Below, in pieces: positions 52,908 to 62,354 of a stretch of 64,000 nt of DNA. The stretch comes from G963691885 sp963691885 (GTDB lineage Bacteria; Pseudomonadota; Alphaproteobacteria; UBA8366; Aestuariispiraceae): assembly GCA_963691885.1 (NCBI GenBank), contig OY829843.1, positions 4,836,001 through 4,900,000 of the forward strand, given 5' to 3'. Made by a program: the position numbers and the translations under genes. Below the pieces are notes generated by a model. It was not told the DNA's origin. It was given only the letters and a program-made list of their open reading frames with translations, and did no database searches. Numbering within the stretch: position 1 is the stretch's first letter; every line of letters starts with the position of its first letter.

Positions 52908-53368
52908 TCATAGGGGCAGCACAGAGCCCGATTTGACCGTTCGCAGCGCCAGCGAAGACTCGATGGAGGCGACGCAGGGGATCCGGGTCAGGGTTTCTGT
53001 CAGAAACCGTTCGTAGTCAGACAAACCCCGGGCAACAACACGCATCATGTAATCCCGCTGACCCGTCATCAGATAACATTCCATCACCTCGGCGCAGTTG
53101 CGGATTGCAGCTTCAAACTGTTTCAATTCTTCGTCGGTCTGGCGGGACAGTTTGACCGATACAAAGGCACTTACGGGGAACCCCAGGCTTCTTCCGATAC
53201 ACGCGCGGCATACCCGTCAATCGCCCCCTCATCTTCCAGGCGACGGACCCGTCGCAAACAGGGTGTCGGCGACAGGCCAACCTGTTCACTCAAGGCAGCA
53301 TTTGTGATGCGCCCGTCCATCGACACCGCCTCTATGATTTTGCGATCTATCGCGTCCAGGTCCAGCAT
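52908..53368 (-). pseudogene. Lrp/AsnC-family regulator, broken by a one-base frameshift
   Basis: The N-terminal half (53368 to about 53186) encodes a good AsnC winged helix: MLDLDAIDRKIIEAVSMDGR, SEQVGLSPTPCLRRVRRLEDEG, then VSEEAWGSP and a stop (TAA at 53171-53173). The C-terminal half continues in another frame (VSAFVSVKLSRQTDEELKQF, then MTGQRDYMMRVV as RAM domain) to the stop at 52908. Adding one A on the plus strand near 53185 (T on the coding strand) restores a normal 153-residue protein reading EEALGFPVSAF. Either this is a true pseudogene or a sequencing error. The neighbour is an E1-type dehydrogenase, which AsnC-family members often control. Confidence 0.8.
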
Positions 53369-53493
53369 TAGTAAAATCCTCTAACAGACTGCATAATTAT
53401 TATTGAAAACTCTAAAATTTGTATGAAACACAGCGATAATTGGCAAGAAACTTCGGCGTACAGGCTCTATGATGCTCAAATGACCCCATCCTA

Positions 53494-55896
53494 ATGAATC
53501 GAGCATCTAAAATGAGCCCTGACGGATTGCTGACCTTTGCCGGTGACAAAACACCCGGATATAGCCCTACGGATATTGAGACCCTGGAGGATCTGGAAAA
53601 ACAGGTCCGCTGGCTCAGCACCTGGACGATCCATAACGCCAACCACCTGCGGGAAAATGTGGACGGCGTGAAGGTCGGCGGCCATCAATCCTCCTGCGCG
53701 TCGATCGCGACGGTTATGACGGCGCTCTATTTCCACATCATGAACCGGGATGACCGGATCGCGGTGAAGCCCCATGGATCGCCCGTGATGCATGCCATTC
53801 AGTACCTGTTCGGCAATCAGACGCAGGAGAAGCTGGAAAAGTTCCGGGCCTTTGGCGGCGCGCAATCCTATCCGTCCCGAACAAAGGACAATGAGACGGT
53901 CGACTTCTCAACCGGCTCCGTCGGTCTGGGGGCTGCTGTCACCAACTTCGCAGCACTCACCCAGGATTACCTGCGCCAGAAAGGGATCATCGGCGACGAG
54001 CGACCGCCCGGCCGGATGATTTCCATTGTCGGCGACGCGGAACTGGACGAGGGCAATATATACGAATGCCTGATGGATACCTGGAAGCATGATATCCGCA
54101 ACGTCTGGTGGGTCATCGATTACAACCGGCAAAGCCTGGACGGCGTCGTTAACGAGCATCTGTTCCGCGTCATCGGACGCATGTTCCGCTCCGTCGGCTG
54201 GAACGTTGTGACTGTGAAATATGGTCGGAAGCAGATGGACGCATTCAAGCTGCCCGGTGGGGAGCTTCTGAAAAAGTTCATCAATGAATGCCCGAATGAT
54301 GTCTACTCGGCCCTCGCCTTTCAGGGCGGCCCCGCCTGGCGGCGTCAGATTCTGCAGGATATCAGTCCGGCGGAAGAGGCCTATGACGATCTCTATGCCT
54401 TGCTGGACTCATACAGTGATGACGAGCTTCACGCGGTCATGACCAATCTGGGTGGCCACAGCATGGAGGCCGTCCTCCATGCCTTTGATCAGGTAAAGGA
54501 CGACCGGCCAACCTGCTTTATCTTTTACACGATCAAGGGATACGGCCTGCCCCTGATGGGCCACAAGGACAACCATGCCGGCCTGATGACACCGGACCAG
54601 ATGGATGCATGGCGCGCGCAGCAAGGCGTTGATGAAGGCCGGGAATGGGACAAGTTCAGCGCGACCAAACTGCCAGATGCGCGCCTGAACAGTTTCCTGG
54701 AAAAGGCCCCCTATGCAGCGCGCAAAACTTTTCATCTGGCCGATCAACGGTTGCCCGTTCCCGATCAATTGACACTGACGGTTCAGGAGAAAGCTTCCAC
54801 GCAGGAGGCCTTTGGCCGCATCCTGAACGAAATCGCCCGCGAAGGCGGCATGCTGGCGGACCGGATCGTCACCACCTCGCCCGACGTTACCGTTTCCACA
54901 AATCTGGGGGCCTGGGTGAACCAGCGCGGTCTTTTCGGGCGGCATGACAAGGCCGACGCCTTTCGTGACCGCAAGGTGCCGAGCGCACAGAAATGGGGGC
55001 GTTCGCCAAAGGGTCAGCATATTGAGCTCGGCATCGCAGAGAACGACCTGTTTCTGAACCTGGCCGCCCTTGGTTTGTCAGAAAGCCTGTTCGGGGGGCG
55101 CCTGCTGCCGATCGGCACGCTCTACGACCCGTTTATTTCCCGCGGTCTCGATGCCCTGAACTACGCCTGCTATATGGGCGCACGTTTCATGCTGGTCGCC
55201 ACACCAAGCGGTGTCACACTTGCGCCTGAAGGGGGGGCCCATCAATCCATATCAACCCCGCTTATCGGGATTGGTCAGGCGGGTCTCCTCTCCTACGAAC
55301 CCTCATTCGCCGACGAGTTGGCGGAAATCATGCGGTTCGGCTTCAACCACATGCAGGACGAGGATGGCGGTTCCATTTATCTGCGCCTCTCCACACGGCC
55401 GCTCGCCCAACCCAAACGGGAGTTGAGCGACAAAACCCGCGCGGACATCCGTCTCGGCGCCTACTGGTATAAGGAGCCGGATGAGGGTTGCGATCTGGCA
55501 ATTGTCTACACCGGCGCTGTCGCACCCCAGGCCATTGCCGCCTGGGAGGACCTGATAGCGGATTTCCCGGGGGCAGGTCTGCTCGCCGTCACGTCCGCTG
55601 ACCGCCTCTATAATGACTGGCAGCGTCTGGAACGCCTGCGCATCAAGGGCCAGGACGACGGTGAAATGGCCCATATCGAAAACCTGCTGGAACCGCTGGC
55701 ACCACATGCCCGTTTCTGCACGGTGATCGACGGGCACCCGGCCTCATTGGCCTGGATGGGGTCCGTTCGCGGGCATTCCGTCGCGCCCATGGGTGTGGAG
55801 GATTTCGGCCAGACCGGGACGCCCAGCGACCTGTATAATCACTATGCACTGGCCGCAGAGGACATCCGCCGCGCAGCGTCTCGAAAGCCGGGGTAA
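53494..55896 (+). CDS. Homodimeric E1-type 2-oxoacid dehydrogenase (AceE/MdeB-like)
   Basis: An 800-residue TPP enzyme of the single-chain E1 class, shorter than AceE (about 887). The start may be 53494 or 53512; neither has a strong ribosome-binding site. Domain 1 holds the diphosphate motif GDAELDEGNIYECL and NRQSLDG (about 182-215); domain 2 has the pyrimidine part (GIAENDLFLNLAALGLS), and domain 3 the C-terminal transketolase fold. Divergent from the Lrp-family gene, a layout like the mdeR-mdeB locus of Pseudomonas putida, where the product acts on 2-oxobutyrate. The methionine gamma-lyase gene of that locus is absent here. No lipoyl E2 gene is adjacent. Confidence 0.88.
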   Translation: MNRASKMSPDGLLTFAGDKTPGYSPTDIETLEDLEKQVRWLSTWTIHNANHLRENVDGVKVGGHQSSCASIATVMTALYFHIMNRDDRIAVKPHGSPVMHAIQYLFGNQTQEKLEKFRAFGGAQSYPSRTKDNETVDFSTGSVGLGAAVTNFAALTQDYLRQKGIIGDERPPGRMISIVGDAELDEGNIYECLMDTWKHDIRNVWWVIDYNRQSLDGVVNEHLFRVIGRMFRSVGWNVVTVKYGRKQMDAFKLPGGELLKKFINECPNDVYSALAFQGGPAWRRQILQDISPAEEAYDDLYALLDSYSDDELHAVMTNLGGHSMEAVLHAFDQVKDDRPTCFIFYTIKGYGLPLMGHKDNHAGLMTPDQMDAWRAQQGVDEGREWDKFSATKLPDARLNSFLEKAPYAARKTFHLADQRLPVPDQLTLTVQEKASTQEAFGRILNEIAREGGMLADRIVTTSPDVTVSTNLGAWVNQRGLFGRHDKADAFRDRKVPSAQKWGRSPKGQHIELGIAENDLFLNLAALGLSESLFGGRLLPIGTLYDPFISRGLDALNYACYMGARFMLVATPSGVTLAPEGGAHQSISTPLIGIGQAGLLSYEPSFADELAEIMRFGFNHMQDEDGGSIYLRLSTRPLAQPKRELSDKTRADIRLGAYWYKEPDEGCDLAIVYTGAVAPQAIAAWEDLIADFPGAGLLAVTSADRLYNDWQRLERLRIKGQDDGEMAHIENLLEPLAPHARFCTVIDGHPASLAWMGSVRGHSVAPMGVEDFGQTGTPSDLYNHYALAAEDIRRAASRKPG

Positions 55897-56063
55897 AGCG
55901 CGGGACGCTGTCCCGAAACTGTGACATGCAGAACACAGATTGGCGCTATGCAAAAAAATCAGGAGAAAAGTGAATTTTTACCCTAGACATCGGCATCAAA
56001 ATCACCGATATCGCCCGGTACATACCAAGGAAAAGAGCCAAAGCGGGCTTGCGTCTGCGGGTA

Positions 56064-56164
56064 GAGCCGCGGGTAAGACCTGTTAAGCGCGCAGCGGCTC
56101 GATTCACCGGTTAACCTCTGGGGTCATATCCGTATGGCACCAGACTAATTGGGAGGGTCGACCC
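56064..56164 (+). ncRNA. Candidate structured leader RNA of ornithine decarboxylase (speF-like)
   Basis: A 268-base leader precedes the decarboxylase. Two stems are visible: GAGCCGC/GCGGCTC (56064-56070 with 56094-56100) and a near-perfect 11-pair hairpin at 56118-56143 with one G-A mismatch and a TCCG loop. CCTC at 56115-56118 can pair with GAGG at 56153-56156 in the ribosome-binding site, and GGGTCGACCC (56155-56164) ends at the ATG. Alphaproteobacterial ornithine decarboxylase genes are known to carry the speF RNA motif, which this may be. A covariance-model search would decide. Confidence 0.55.
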
Positions 56165-57373
56165 ATGCGCGAAGCTTATCGCGACATATCTACTTTTGTA
56201 TCAACGGTTTCGCATGAGCGGCCGGTGCATATCCTGTATCCAGAGGTTCTGGCCGAGACGGCAGAGAACGCAATTTCCGTCTTTCCGGGCGACGTCCTCT
56301 ATGCCGTCAAATGCAACGACCACCCGATGGTTCTGCAGGCACTCTACGATGGCGGCGTCCGGCATTTTGACACCGCCTCTATCGCCGAGATTGAGATGAT
56401 TAACGGTCTGTTTTCAGACGCAGAGTGTCATTTCATGCACCCCGTAAAACCGGATTTCGCGATTGAGCGCGCCTATCACGAATTTGGCGTGAAGGCCTAT
56501 TCCCTCGACCATATTGATGAGCTGGACAAGATTGATACCGCGATTGCGGGGGGTGATCATGGCGCGGTGATGCTGGCTGTACGCGTGGAAATGCCGCGCG
56601 GTCAGGCCGCCATGGACCTCTCTGGCAAGTTCGGCGCGCCGTTGGATGAGGCAGCCCAGTTGCTGGCCGAAATTCATCATCGCGGCTATCGCACCGGTCT
56701 GACTTTCCATGTCGGGTCCTATTGCACCGATCCGGGTGCGTTCCAGCGCGCCCTTGAGATCTGTCGCCGGGTTCAGGCCATGGCGGGTGTCCCCCTGGAT
56801 GTTCTGGATGTGGGCGGTGGTTTCCCGGCGACCTATACCGGCAATGAGGGCGAGTTCACCGCCTATGCAGAGGCAATTGCCACCAGTGTCGAAGAACTGG
56901 GCTTCATCGGCCCCTGCCACCTGCGCTGTGAGCCGGGCCGGGGTCTGGTTGGTGTGGGTCAGTCCATGCTGGTTCGGGTTGACCTGCGTCGCCGCGAAGA
57001 CCTGTTCCTGAATGATGGTGTCTTTGGCGGCTTGTCAGAGCTGAAATACCTTGGCCCGTATTTCCCGATGCAGGTCCTGCGTCAGGGCGAAGGGGCCGCT
57101 CGCGTGATCGAGGGTGAGACCAATGGTTTCCAGCTGTTCGGGCCAACCTGTGACAGTGTCGATTCCTGCCCGGGACCGTTCACCATCACCGACAATGTCA
57201 AAACCGGTGACTGGATCGAGATCGGCAAGATGGGCGCCTATTCCAACGCCTATCGCACACGGTTCAACGGCTTCTATACCGACCATTATGTCTGTATGGC
57301 GGGCCGTCCTTTCTGGGCCGCTGAAGATGCGGCGGATCAGGACGAACTGGATCGCAAGCGCGTCGCCGCGTAA
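56165..57373 (+). CDS. Ornithine decarboxylase-like PLP enzyme (alanine-racemase fold)
   Basis: A 402-residue enzyme. YAVKCN places the PLP lysine at Lys49; TFHVGS and DVGGGFP bind phosphate; EPGRG and GPTCDSVD (Asp and Cys of the active site, about 340) match ornithine/diaminopimelate/arginine decarboxylases. The short size and CDSVD pattern favour ornithine decarboxylase, and the adjacent spermidine synthase supports putrescine as product. It has a long structured leader with possible polyamine or ornithine control. Lysine or both substrates are possible; some alphaproteobacterial enzymes are dual-specific. Confidence 0.9.
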   Translation: MREAYRDISTFVSTVSHERPVHILYPEVLAETAENAISVFPGDVLYAVKCNDHPMVLQALYDGGVRHFDTASIAEIEMINGLFSDAECHFMHPVKPDFAIERAYHEFGVKAYSLDHIDELDKIDTAIAGGDHGAVMLAVRVEMPRGQAAMDLSGKFGAPLDEAAQLLAEIHHRGYRTGLTFHVGSYCTDPGAFQRALEICRRVQAMAGVPLDVLDVGGGFPATYTGNEGEFTAYAEAIATSVEELGFIGPCHLRCEPGRGLVGVGQSMLVRVDLRRREDLFLNDGVFGGLSELKYLGPYFPMQVLRQGEGAARVIEGETNGFQLFGPTCDSVDSCPGPFTITDNVKTGDWIEIGKMGAYSNAYRTRFNGFYTDHYVCMAGRPFWAAEDAADQDELDRKRVAA

Positions 57374-57396
57374 CCTGGCCGTAGGAGAACCGAGAG

Positions 57397-58266
57397 ATGA
57401 GCACCCGCAAAGTCTATGAAACCCTGCATCCGGGCTACTATCAGTCGTTTGATATCCAATCGGTCCTGGTGGAGGAGAAGACAAAGTTTCAGGATCTGAT
57501 GATCTTTGAAAGCGCTGCCCATGGCCGGGTTCTGGTGCTGGACGACATTATCCAGCTGACCGAACTGGACGAGTTCACCTATTCCGAGATGCTGGCCCAT
57601 CTGCCGATCGTGGCACTGGACGGGATTGAGAACGCCATGATCGTTGGCGGTGGCGATGGTGCGGTTGCAGAAGAGATCCTGAAGCACAGTTCGGTCAAAC
57701 ATGTCGACCTGGTCGATATCGATGACAAGGTGATCGAGCATTCGAAAACCCATCTGCCAAAGGTCCATAACGGCGCCTTTGACGACCCGCGCCTCTCGGT
57801 CCACGCGGTTGACGCTTTTGAGTTTCTGGCAGCGCCGGAGGCGGCGGGACGATATGACCTGATCATCGCAGACCGCCCGGACCCGGTTGGTCCCGCAGAG
57901 ATCCTGTTCGGCGAAACCTTCTACAGCCGCTTGCGCGATGCCATGACGCCGCGCGGTGTCGCGGTGTTCCAGACCGGCGTTCCGATCTATCAGGGGGCGG
58001 AGTTTACAGAGGCCTGGCAGCTTCTCGCCTCCCTCTTCCCACAGGTGGGCAGCTATGTGACCGTGACCCCAACCTATATCGGCGGACATATGTCGCTGAT
58101 GTGGGCCAGCAAGGAAACGGATCTGGCCGCCCCGATTGATCTTTCGGTGCTGGAAGATCGGTTTTCACACGCCGGTATCGAGACAGGCTATTACAGCCCG
58201 GCCATGCACCAGGCGGCCTTTGCCCTCCCCCCGTTTATAGAGCGCCTGATCCCCAGGAACGCATAA
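57397..58266 (+). CDS. speE: Spermidine synthase
   Basis: A 289-residue aminopropyltransferase. Key motifs: LTELDEFTYSEMLAH (putrescine-side), VGGGDGAVAEEIL (Gly84-Gly88, decarboxylated-SAM binding), DLVDIDDKVIEHSK, and DRPDPVGPAEILFGETFY (catalytic Asp region). It transfers an aminopropyl group from decarboxylated SAM to putrescine. It lies 23 bases after the decarboxylase with AGGAGAA as ribosome-binding site, so the two form a polyamine operon. No speD gene lies beside it. Confidence 0.93.
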   Translation: MSTRKVYETLHPGYYQSFDIQSVLVEEKTKFQDLMIFESAAHGRVLVLDDIIQLTELDEFTYSEMLAHLPIVALDGIENAMIVGGGDGAVAEEILKHSSVKHVDLVDIDDKVIEHSKTHLPKVHNGAFDDPRLSVHAVDAFEFLAAPEAAGRYDLIIADRPDPVGPAEILFGETFYSRLRDAMTPRGVAVFQTGVPIYQGAEFTEAWQLLASLFPQVGSYVTVTPTYIGGHMSLMWASKETDLAAPIDLSVLEDRFSHAGIETGYYSPAMHQAAFALPPFIERLIPRNA

Positions 58267-58461
58267 ACAGCGCGGATCAAGGTTGCCGGATCGCTTGGGT
58301 TTGAGTAGTTTCTGCACTCAAATTCGCACGGTAATTTCGTGAAGGAACAGGTTCGTGATGGGACGGAACCGTTCCACGCCTGTGATTGCGACCGGTGCTC
58401 ACCAGCCCGGCACGTATCTGTGCCCGTTTAGGCCTATAGGATTCAAGGGAGCGGTACCGAA

Positions 58462-59685
58462 ATGGCAAAAATTTCTGTGAAAAACCCGGTTGTCGAACTG
58501 GACGGGGATGAGATGACACGGATCATCTGGTCCTTCATCAAGGAGAAGCTTGTTCTTCCCTATCTCGACGTCGACCTCAAATATTACGACCTTGGTGTTG
58601 AAAAGCGCGATGAGACCGATGACCAGATCACCATCGACGCCGCCAAGGCGATCAAGGAACATGGCGTTGGTGTAAAATGCGCCACCATCACCCCGGATGA
58701 AGACCGGGTTGAGGAGTTTGGCCTGAAACAGATGTGGCGTTCCCCGAACGGCACGATCCGGAACATTCTGGACGGCACCGTTTTCCGCGAGCCGATCGTC
58801 TGCAAGAACGTGCCCCGCCTGATCCCAAGCTGGACCGCACCGATTGTTGTCGCCCGTCACGCCTTTGGCGACCAGTATCGCGCGACCGATTTTCTGGTAC
58901 CCGGCCCCGGCATGCTGTCCATCACCTTTACCCCGGATGATCCGGAAGGCGAAACAATCCGCCATCAGGTATTCAATTTCGACAGTTCCGGCGTGGCCAT
59001 GGCCATGTATAACCTGGACGAGTCGATCCGTGGTTTCGCGCGTGCCTGCATGCGCTATGGCCTGATGCGGAAATACCCGGTCTATCTCTCCACCAAGAAC
59101 ACCATCCTGAAAGCCTATGATGGCCGTTTCAAGGATCTGTTCCAGGAGGTTTATGAGCAGGAATTCGAAGACACGTTCAAGGAAGCCGGCATCTGGTACG
59201 AACATCGCCTGATCGATGACATGGTGGCGTTCGCGCTCAAAAACTCCGGCGACTTCCTCTGGGCCGCCAAGAACTATGACGGCGACGTCCAGTCCGATTC
59301 GATTGCCCAGGGCTTCGGCTCCCTCGGTCTGATGACCTCTGTCCTGATGACACCCGATGGCAAAACGGTTGAGGCAGAGGCCGCCCACGGCACGGTGACC
59401 CGCCACTATCGCCAGCATCAGCAGGGCAAGGAAACCTCCACCAACCCGATCGCCTCGATCTTTGCCTGGTCCCAGGGCCTCAACTATCGCGGCATTTTCG
59501 ACGACACACCCGATGTCGTGAAATTCGCCAAGACACTGGAGAAGGTCTGTGTCGATACGGTCGAACAGGGCCACATGACCAAGGATCTGGCCTTGCTCAT
59601 CGGTGAGAGCCAGCCCTGGCTGACGACCAACCAGTTCCTCGACCAGCTGGACGCGAATCTGAAAGCTGAAATGAACAAGTGGTAA
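58462..59685 (+). CDS. icd: NADP-dependent isocitrate dehydrogenase (type II)
   Basis: A 407-residue enzyme of the homodimeric, eukaryote-like type II class, distinct from E. coli Icd. VELDGDEMTRIIW, SPNGTIRNILDGTVFREPI (substrate-binding), RHAFGDQYRATDF, STKNTILKAYDGRFK, and the NADP loop EAAHGTVTRHYRQHQ are all present. It converts isocitrate to 2-oxoglutarate in the TCA cycle. A 195-base leader with a 7-bp hairpin (58300-58322) and a strong terminator bracket it as a single-gene unit. Confidence 0.97.
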   Translation: MAKISVKNPVVELDGDEMTRIIWSFIKEKLVLPYLDVDLKYYDLGVEKRDETDDQITIDAAKAIKEHGVGVKCATITPDEDRVEEFGLKQMWRSPNGTIRNILDGTVFREPIVCKNVPRLIPSWTAPIVVARHAFGDQYRATDFLVPGPGMLSITFTPDDPEGETIRHQVFNFDSSGVAMAMYNLDESIRGFARACMRYGLMRKYPVYLSTKNTILKAYDGRFKDLFQEVYEQEFEDTFKEAGIWYEHRLIDDMVAFALKNSGDFLWAAKNYDGDVQSDSIAQGFGSLGLMTSVLMTPDGKTVEAEAAHGTVTRHYRQHQQGKETSTNPIASIFAWSQGLNYRGIFDDTPDVVKFAKTLEKVCVDTVEQGHMTKDLALLIGESQPWLTTNQFLDQLDANLKAEMNKW

Positions 59686-59767
59686 GTTTCAGCACCTCAC
59701 GTCCCTGAAAAGGGACTGAGGAAGCAGACCATCGAAAACCGGTTCTCCAACAACCGGATAACCATGG

Positions 59768-59804
59768 AAAAGGCCCTGCCCATCCCGGCAGGGCCTTTTC
59801 TTTG
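59768..59804 (+). terminator. Rho-independent terminator after icd
   Basis: A 13-bp perfect stem AAAAGGCCCTGCC/GGCAGGGCCTTTT (59768-59780 with 59787-59799) with loop CATCCC and following CTTTG. The strongest terminator in the window; A-runs and T-runs on both sides allow bidirectional use. Confidence 0.92.
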
Positions 59805-60021
59805 TGCGCCTCACGCGTCCTGCCTCTCCCTCTATTAGCGAACGCAAACTTGTTGCGATCTGGTCACAGTGCGGAAAATGACTGCCTGAAAGTATGAAAT
59901 TTACGCATTCTATAGTTGATTTTTTTCCGCCTCACAACTATTCAGACTCATATTTAAACTTTGTATGTATTTTTAACACTATTGAAAATTATATCTGTTT
60001 TTACGGCGGGAGATTTTAAAG
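59805..60021 (+). other. AT-rich upstream region of the autotransporter gene
   Basis: No gene seen. The last 120 bases are strongly AT-rich with scattered TATATT/TTGAAA-like hexamers but no pair at correct spacing. GGCGGGAGA at about 60005-60013 is the ribosome-binding site of the next gene. The composition fits a promoter under complex control. Confidence 0.4.
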
Positions 60022-61332
60022 ATGCCGGTATCCAATTTTAAATTCAGCCACAGGGCTGTCTTGATGGGGGGCATTTCCGCCCTCGCCTTCACCACCATGG
60101 TCGCAACCCAGAACCCAGCGGCTGCGCAGGAGGTTCTGGATGACAATTCGACTTGGCCTACTCTTGATACGGCAAGCGGCGATGTAACCGCCTCTGCTGG
60201 CGATGATGTAGACATCGTGACCTTCACCCTCACCGATACGGGTAACGACAACACCGCCATCGGTGCTGTTACGGGCACAACCGGAACGCTCGCAATCACC
60301 GGTGCGGACGGTGAAAACAATCAGACAATCGAATCAGTCGACCTGTCCGGTGCGGGGGCTGTGACAGTCACAATCGATGCACCACATAACGCGGTCGATG
60401 TGACAATCGACAACGATTTTATGAATGGCGGCACCCTAGATCTCACCAACAGCTCCACTACCGAAGGGGTGGATCTGAACATGACGGTCAACGGTGATAC
60501 GACCGTAACCGGGACCACCACTATCACCGCCGATGGCGGCGAGAATGGTGAAGCTAACCTGATCCTGAACGGGGAAACAAACACCTTTACAGACGTCGTC
60601 ACCGTTAACGGTGGTGCCGGAGACGTTGAATTTGCGGGGATCGCTGTAAGTGGTGGCACCGTAAACTTTGACGGTGGTCTCATTTTTAATGACGATCCTG
60701 CCGACGATGCCGAGGGCAACGCTTACCTGTTTGTGGGTGGTACGGAAGATCAGATTATCAACGGTGTGATCAATGGTACGGCAACGGACCCAAATCCTGA
60801 AGGTGAAGGCGCAATTGTTGTCAGAAATGGTGATGCAACGGCGACTTTTAACAACGTGGTTGGTACGACCAATGGCCTCAATTTCCTGGGCGTCGGTCCA
60901 ACCAGCGAAGAATCCCGGACTCGCGGCGGCGGTAACGCTGTATTTACAGCAGATACAGTCATCAACACCATCCGCATTAACGGAAGTGACACTGTAGATG
61001 AAGACGCCAACGCAACATTCAGTGCCGACCTGACCGCAGACAACATCCGGCTGAACGATGCTATAGGCGACGCGACGATCATCTTCGATGGAGCCGCCGC
61101 TCAGGCTATCGCAGGCACGATCAATGGCGCTGCCAGCGGAGAAGGCACAATTCGGGTTCTGAATGACTCGACTGTCATAGCTACTTTCGCGGATGAGATT
61201 GGAACGAATGAAGATGGTGTTGTCGGCGCTATCGAGATCGGCGGCACGAATTCCAATGACGATGTCGTTGGCGGTAGCGCAAATTTCGAAGCGAATGTGG
61301 TTGTTGACGCACTTAGAGCGGGTTCCGTTTAG
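60022..61332 (+). pseudogene. Autotransporter gene, 5' part (interrupted by IS630-type element)
   Basis: The reading frame starts at ATG 60022 with a signal peptide (about residues 1-36, ending NPAAAQ). It runs 436 codons, but only up to 61315 is original; the last codons and stop (61330-61332) come from the inserted element. The passenger region is rich in Asp, Gly, Thr and Val, as in beta-helix autotransporters, and contains repeat units (see repeat feature). As now read it would give a secreted fragment without a translocator. With the piece from 62368 onwards, it forms one continuous gene. Confidence 0.85.
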
Positions 61333-61396
61333 TCGGAATCGGTTTTGAGATTTCTACGAAGCATGATTCCCTGTTTTTATTTTGGAGACCGGGATT

Positions 61397-61777
61397 ATGT
61401 CATCAGTCATTTCGATGGATTTGCGGGAGCGTATTTTTTCTTACGTTATTGCCGGTCACTCGTGCCGATCAGCGGCACGCCTTTACGGTGTCAGCCCAAG
61501 CTTTGCGATCAAGTTGATGCAGCGGTTCCGTCAAGGTCGCGGATTGTGCGGCCCTGGTCGTCGTCGTCCTGTCGGCACCGGGACGCTCGAACCCTATAGA
61601 GCGTTTGTCATTGACCTTGTCGATGCACAGCCCGATATCACGCTCAGGGAATTGGCGGACGAATTGAGTGCGACGCTGGGGGTTAAGACCAGCAAGGCGA
61701 CGCTATGCCGGTTTCTGATTAAGGCGGGATACCGCTATAAAAAAAACGCTGCGGGCACGGGAACAAGAGCGCGCTGA
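61397..61777 (+). CDS. IS630-family transposase, N-terminal frame (DNA-binding part)
   Basis: About 126 residues from ATG 61397. A helix-turn-helix region (MDLRERIFSYVIAGHSCRSA then ARLYGVSPSFAIKLMQRF) and a second winged domain (RELADELSATLGVKTSKATL) are typical of IS630. The frame changes at a run of eight As (61739-61746); in this frame it ends AAGTGTRAR and a stop. With one A fewer, it would continue into the catalytic frame as KKTLRAREQ. Confidence 0.88.
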   Translation: MSSVISMDLRERIFSYVIAGHSCRSAARLYGVSPSFAIKLMQRFRQGRGLCGPGRRRPVGTGTLEPYRAFVIDLVDAQPDITLRELADELSATLGVKTSKATLCRFLIKAGYRYKKNAAGTGTRAR

Positions 61778-61778
61778 T

Positions 61779-62354
61779 GTGCGCCGCGCGCGTCATCACT
61801 GGATCATCCGGCGACAACCTCTCATGCGGCTCGACCCACATCGGCTTGTTTTTATTGATGAAACGGCGACCACAACCAAGATGACCCGGCTTAGAGGCCG
61901 CGCGCCCAAAGGCCAACGCCTTGTCATGCATACGCCGTTCGGTCATTGGCGCACGCAAACCTTTATCGCGGGATTGCGCTGCGGCGGCCTCACCGCACCA
62001 TGGATCCTCAACGCCCCCATGACCAAGGTCGCCTTTGAGACCTATGTCGAGACACAGCTCGCCCCAACGCTGAGCCGAGGCGATGTCGTTATCCTCGATA
62101 ATCTCGCCGCCCATAAAAGTGACCGTGCCGCTGAAACCTTGCACGACATCGGTGCATGGTTCCTGTTCCTGCCACCCTATTCGCCAGACCTGAACCCAAT
62201 CGAACAAGCCTTCTCAAAATTAAAAGCCCATCTCAGAAAGGCCGAGGCCAGAACATTCGATGACCTTACAAACGCAACAGGGTCAATATGCGATCTCTTC
62301 ACCGAAACGGAGTGCTGGAACTTCTTCGCAGGCGCTAACTATGCGTACGATTAA
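61779..62354 (+). CDS. IS630-family transposase, C-terminal catalytic frame (DDE)
   Basis: The catalytic half in frame +1 relative to the N-terminal half; the first GTG is at 61779, though the fused product would enter at the A-run near 61746. DDE motifs: LVFIDETATTTKMTRLRGRA (first Asp), DVVILDNLAAHKS (second Asp), and PYSPDLNPIEQAFSKLKAH (Glu). The Arg/Lys-rich start (RRARHHW) is normal inside the family, so this is not an independent protein. Confidence 0.88.
   Translation: MRRARHHWIIRRQPLMRLDPHRLVFIDETATTTKMTRLRGRAPKGQRLVMHTPFGHWRTQTFIAGLRCGGLTAPWILNAPMTKVAFETYVETQLAPTLSRGDVVILDNLAAHKSDRAAETLHDIGAWFLFLPPYSPDLNPIEQAFSKLKAHLRKAEARTFDDLTNATGSICDLFTETECWNFFAGANYAYD

Noticed and set aside
53494..55896. 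Interpretation of the 800-residue enzyme as transketolase
   Set aside because: Length and motifs (GDAELDEGNIYE; GIAENDLFLNLAALGLS) fit the homodimeric E1 class better than transketolase.
55948..55986. A 12-residue upstream reading frame before the ornithine decarboxylase leader
   Set aside because: No clear ribosome-binding site, and no ornithine- or arginine-sensing arrest features; too short to call a leader peptide.
58300..58322. TTTGAGT/ACTCAAA hairpin between speE and icd
   Set aside because: Only seven base pairs, AT-rich and without following T-run; could be a weak terminator but not convincing.
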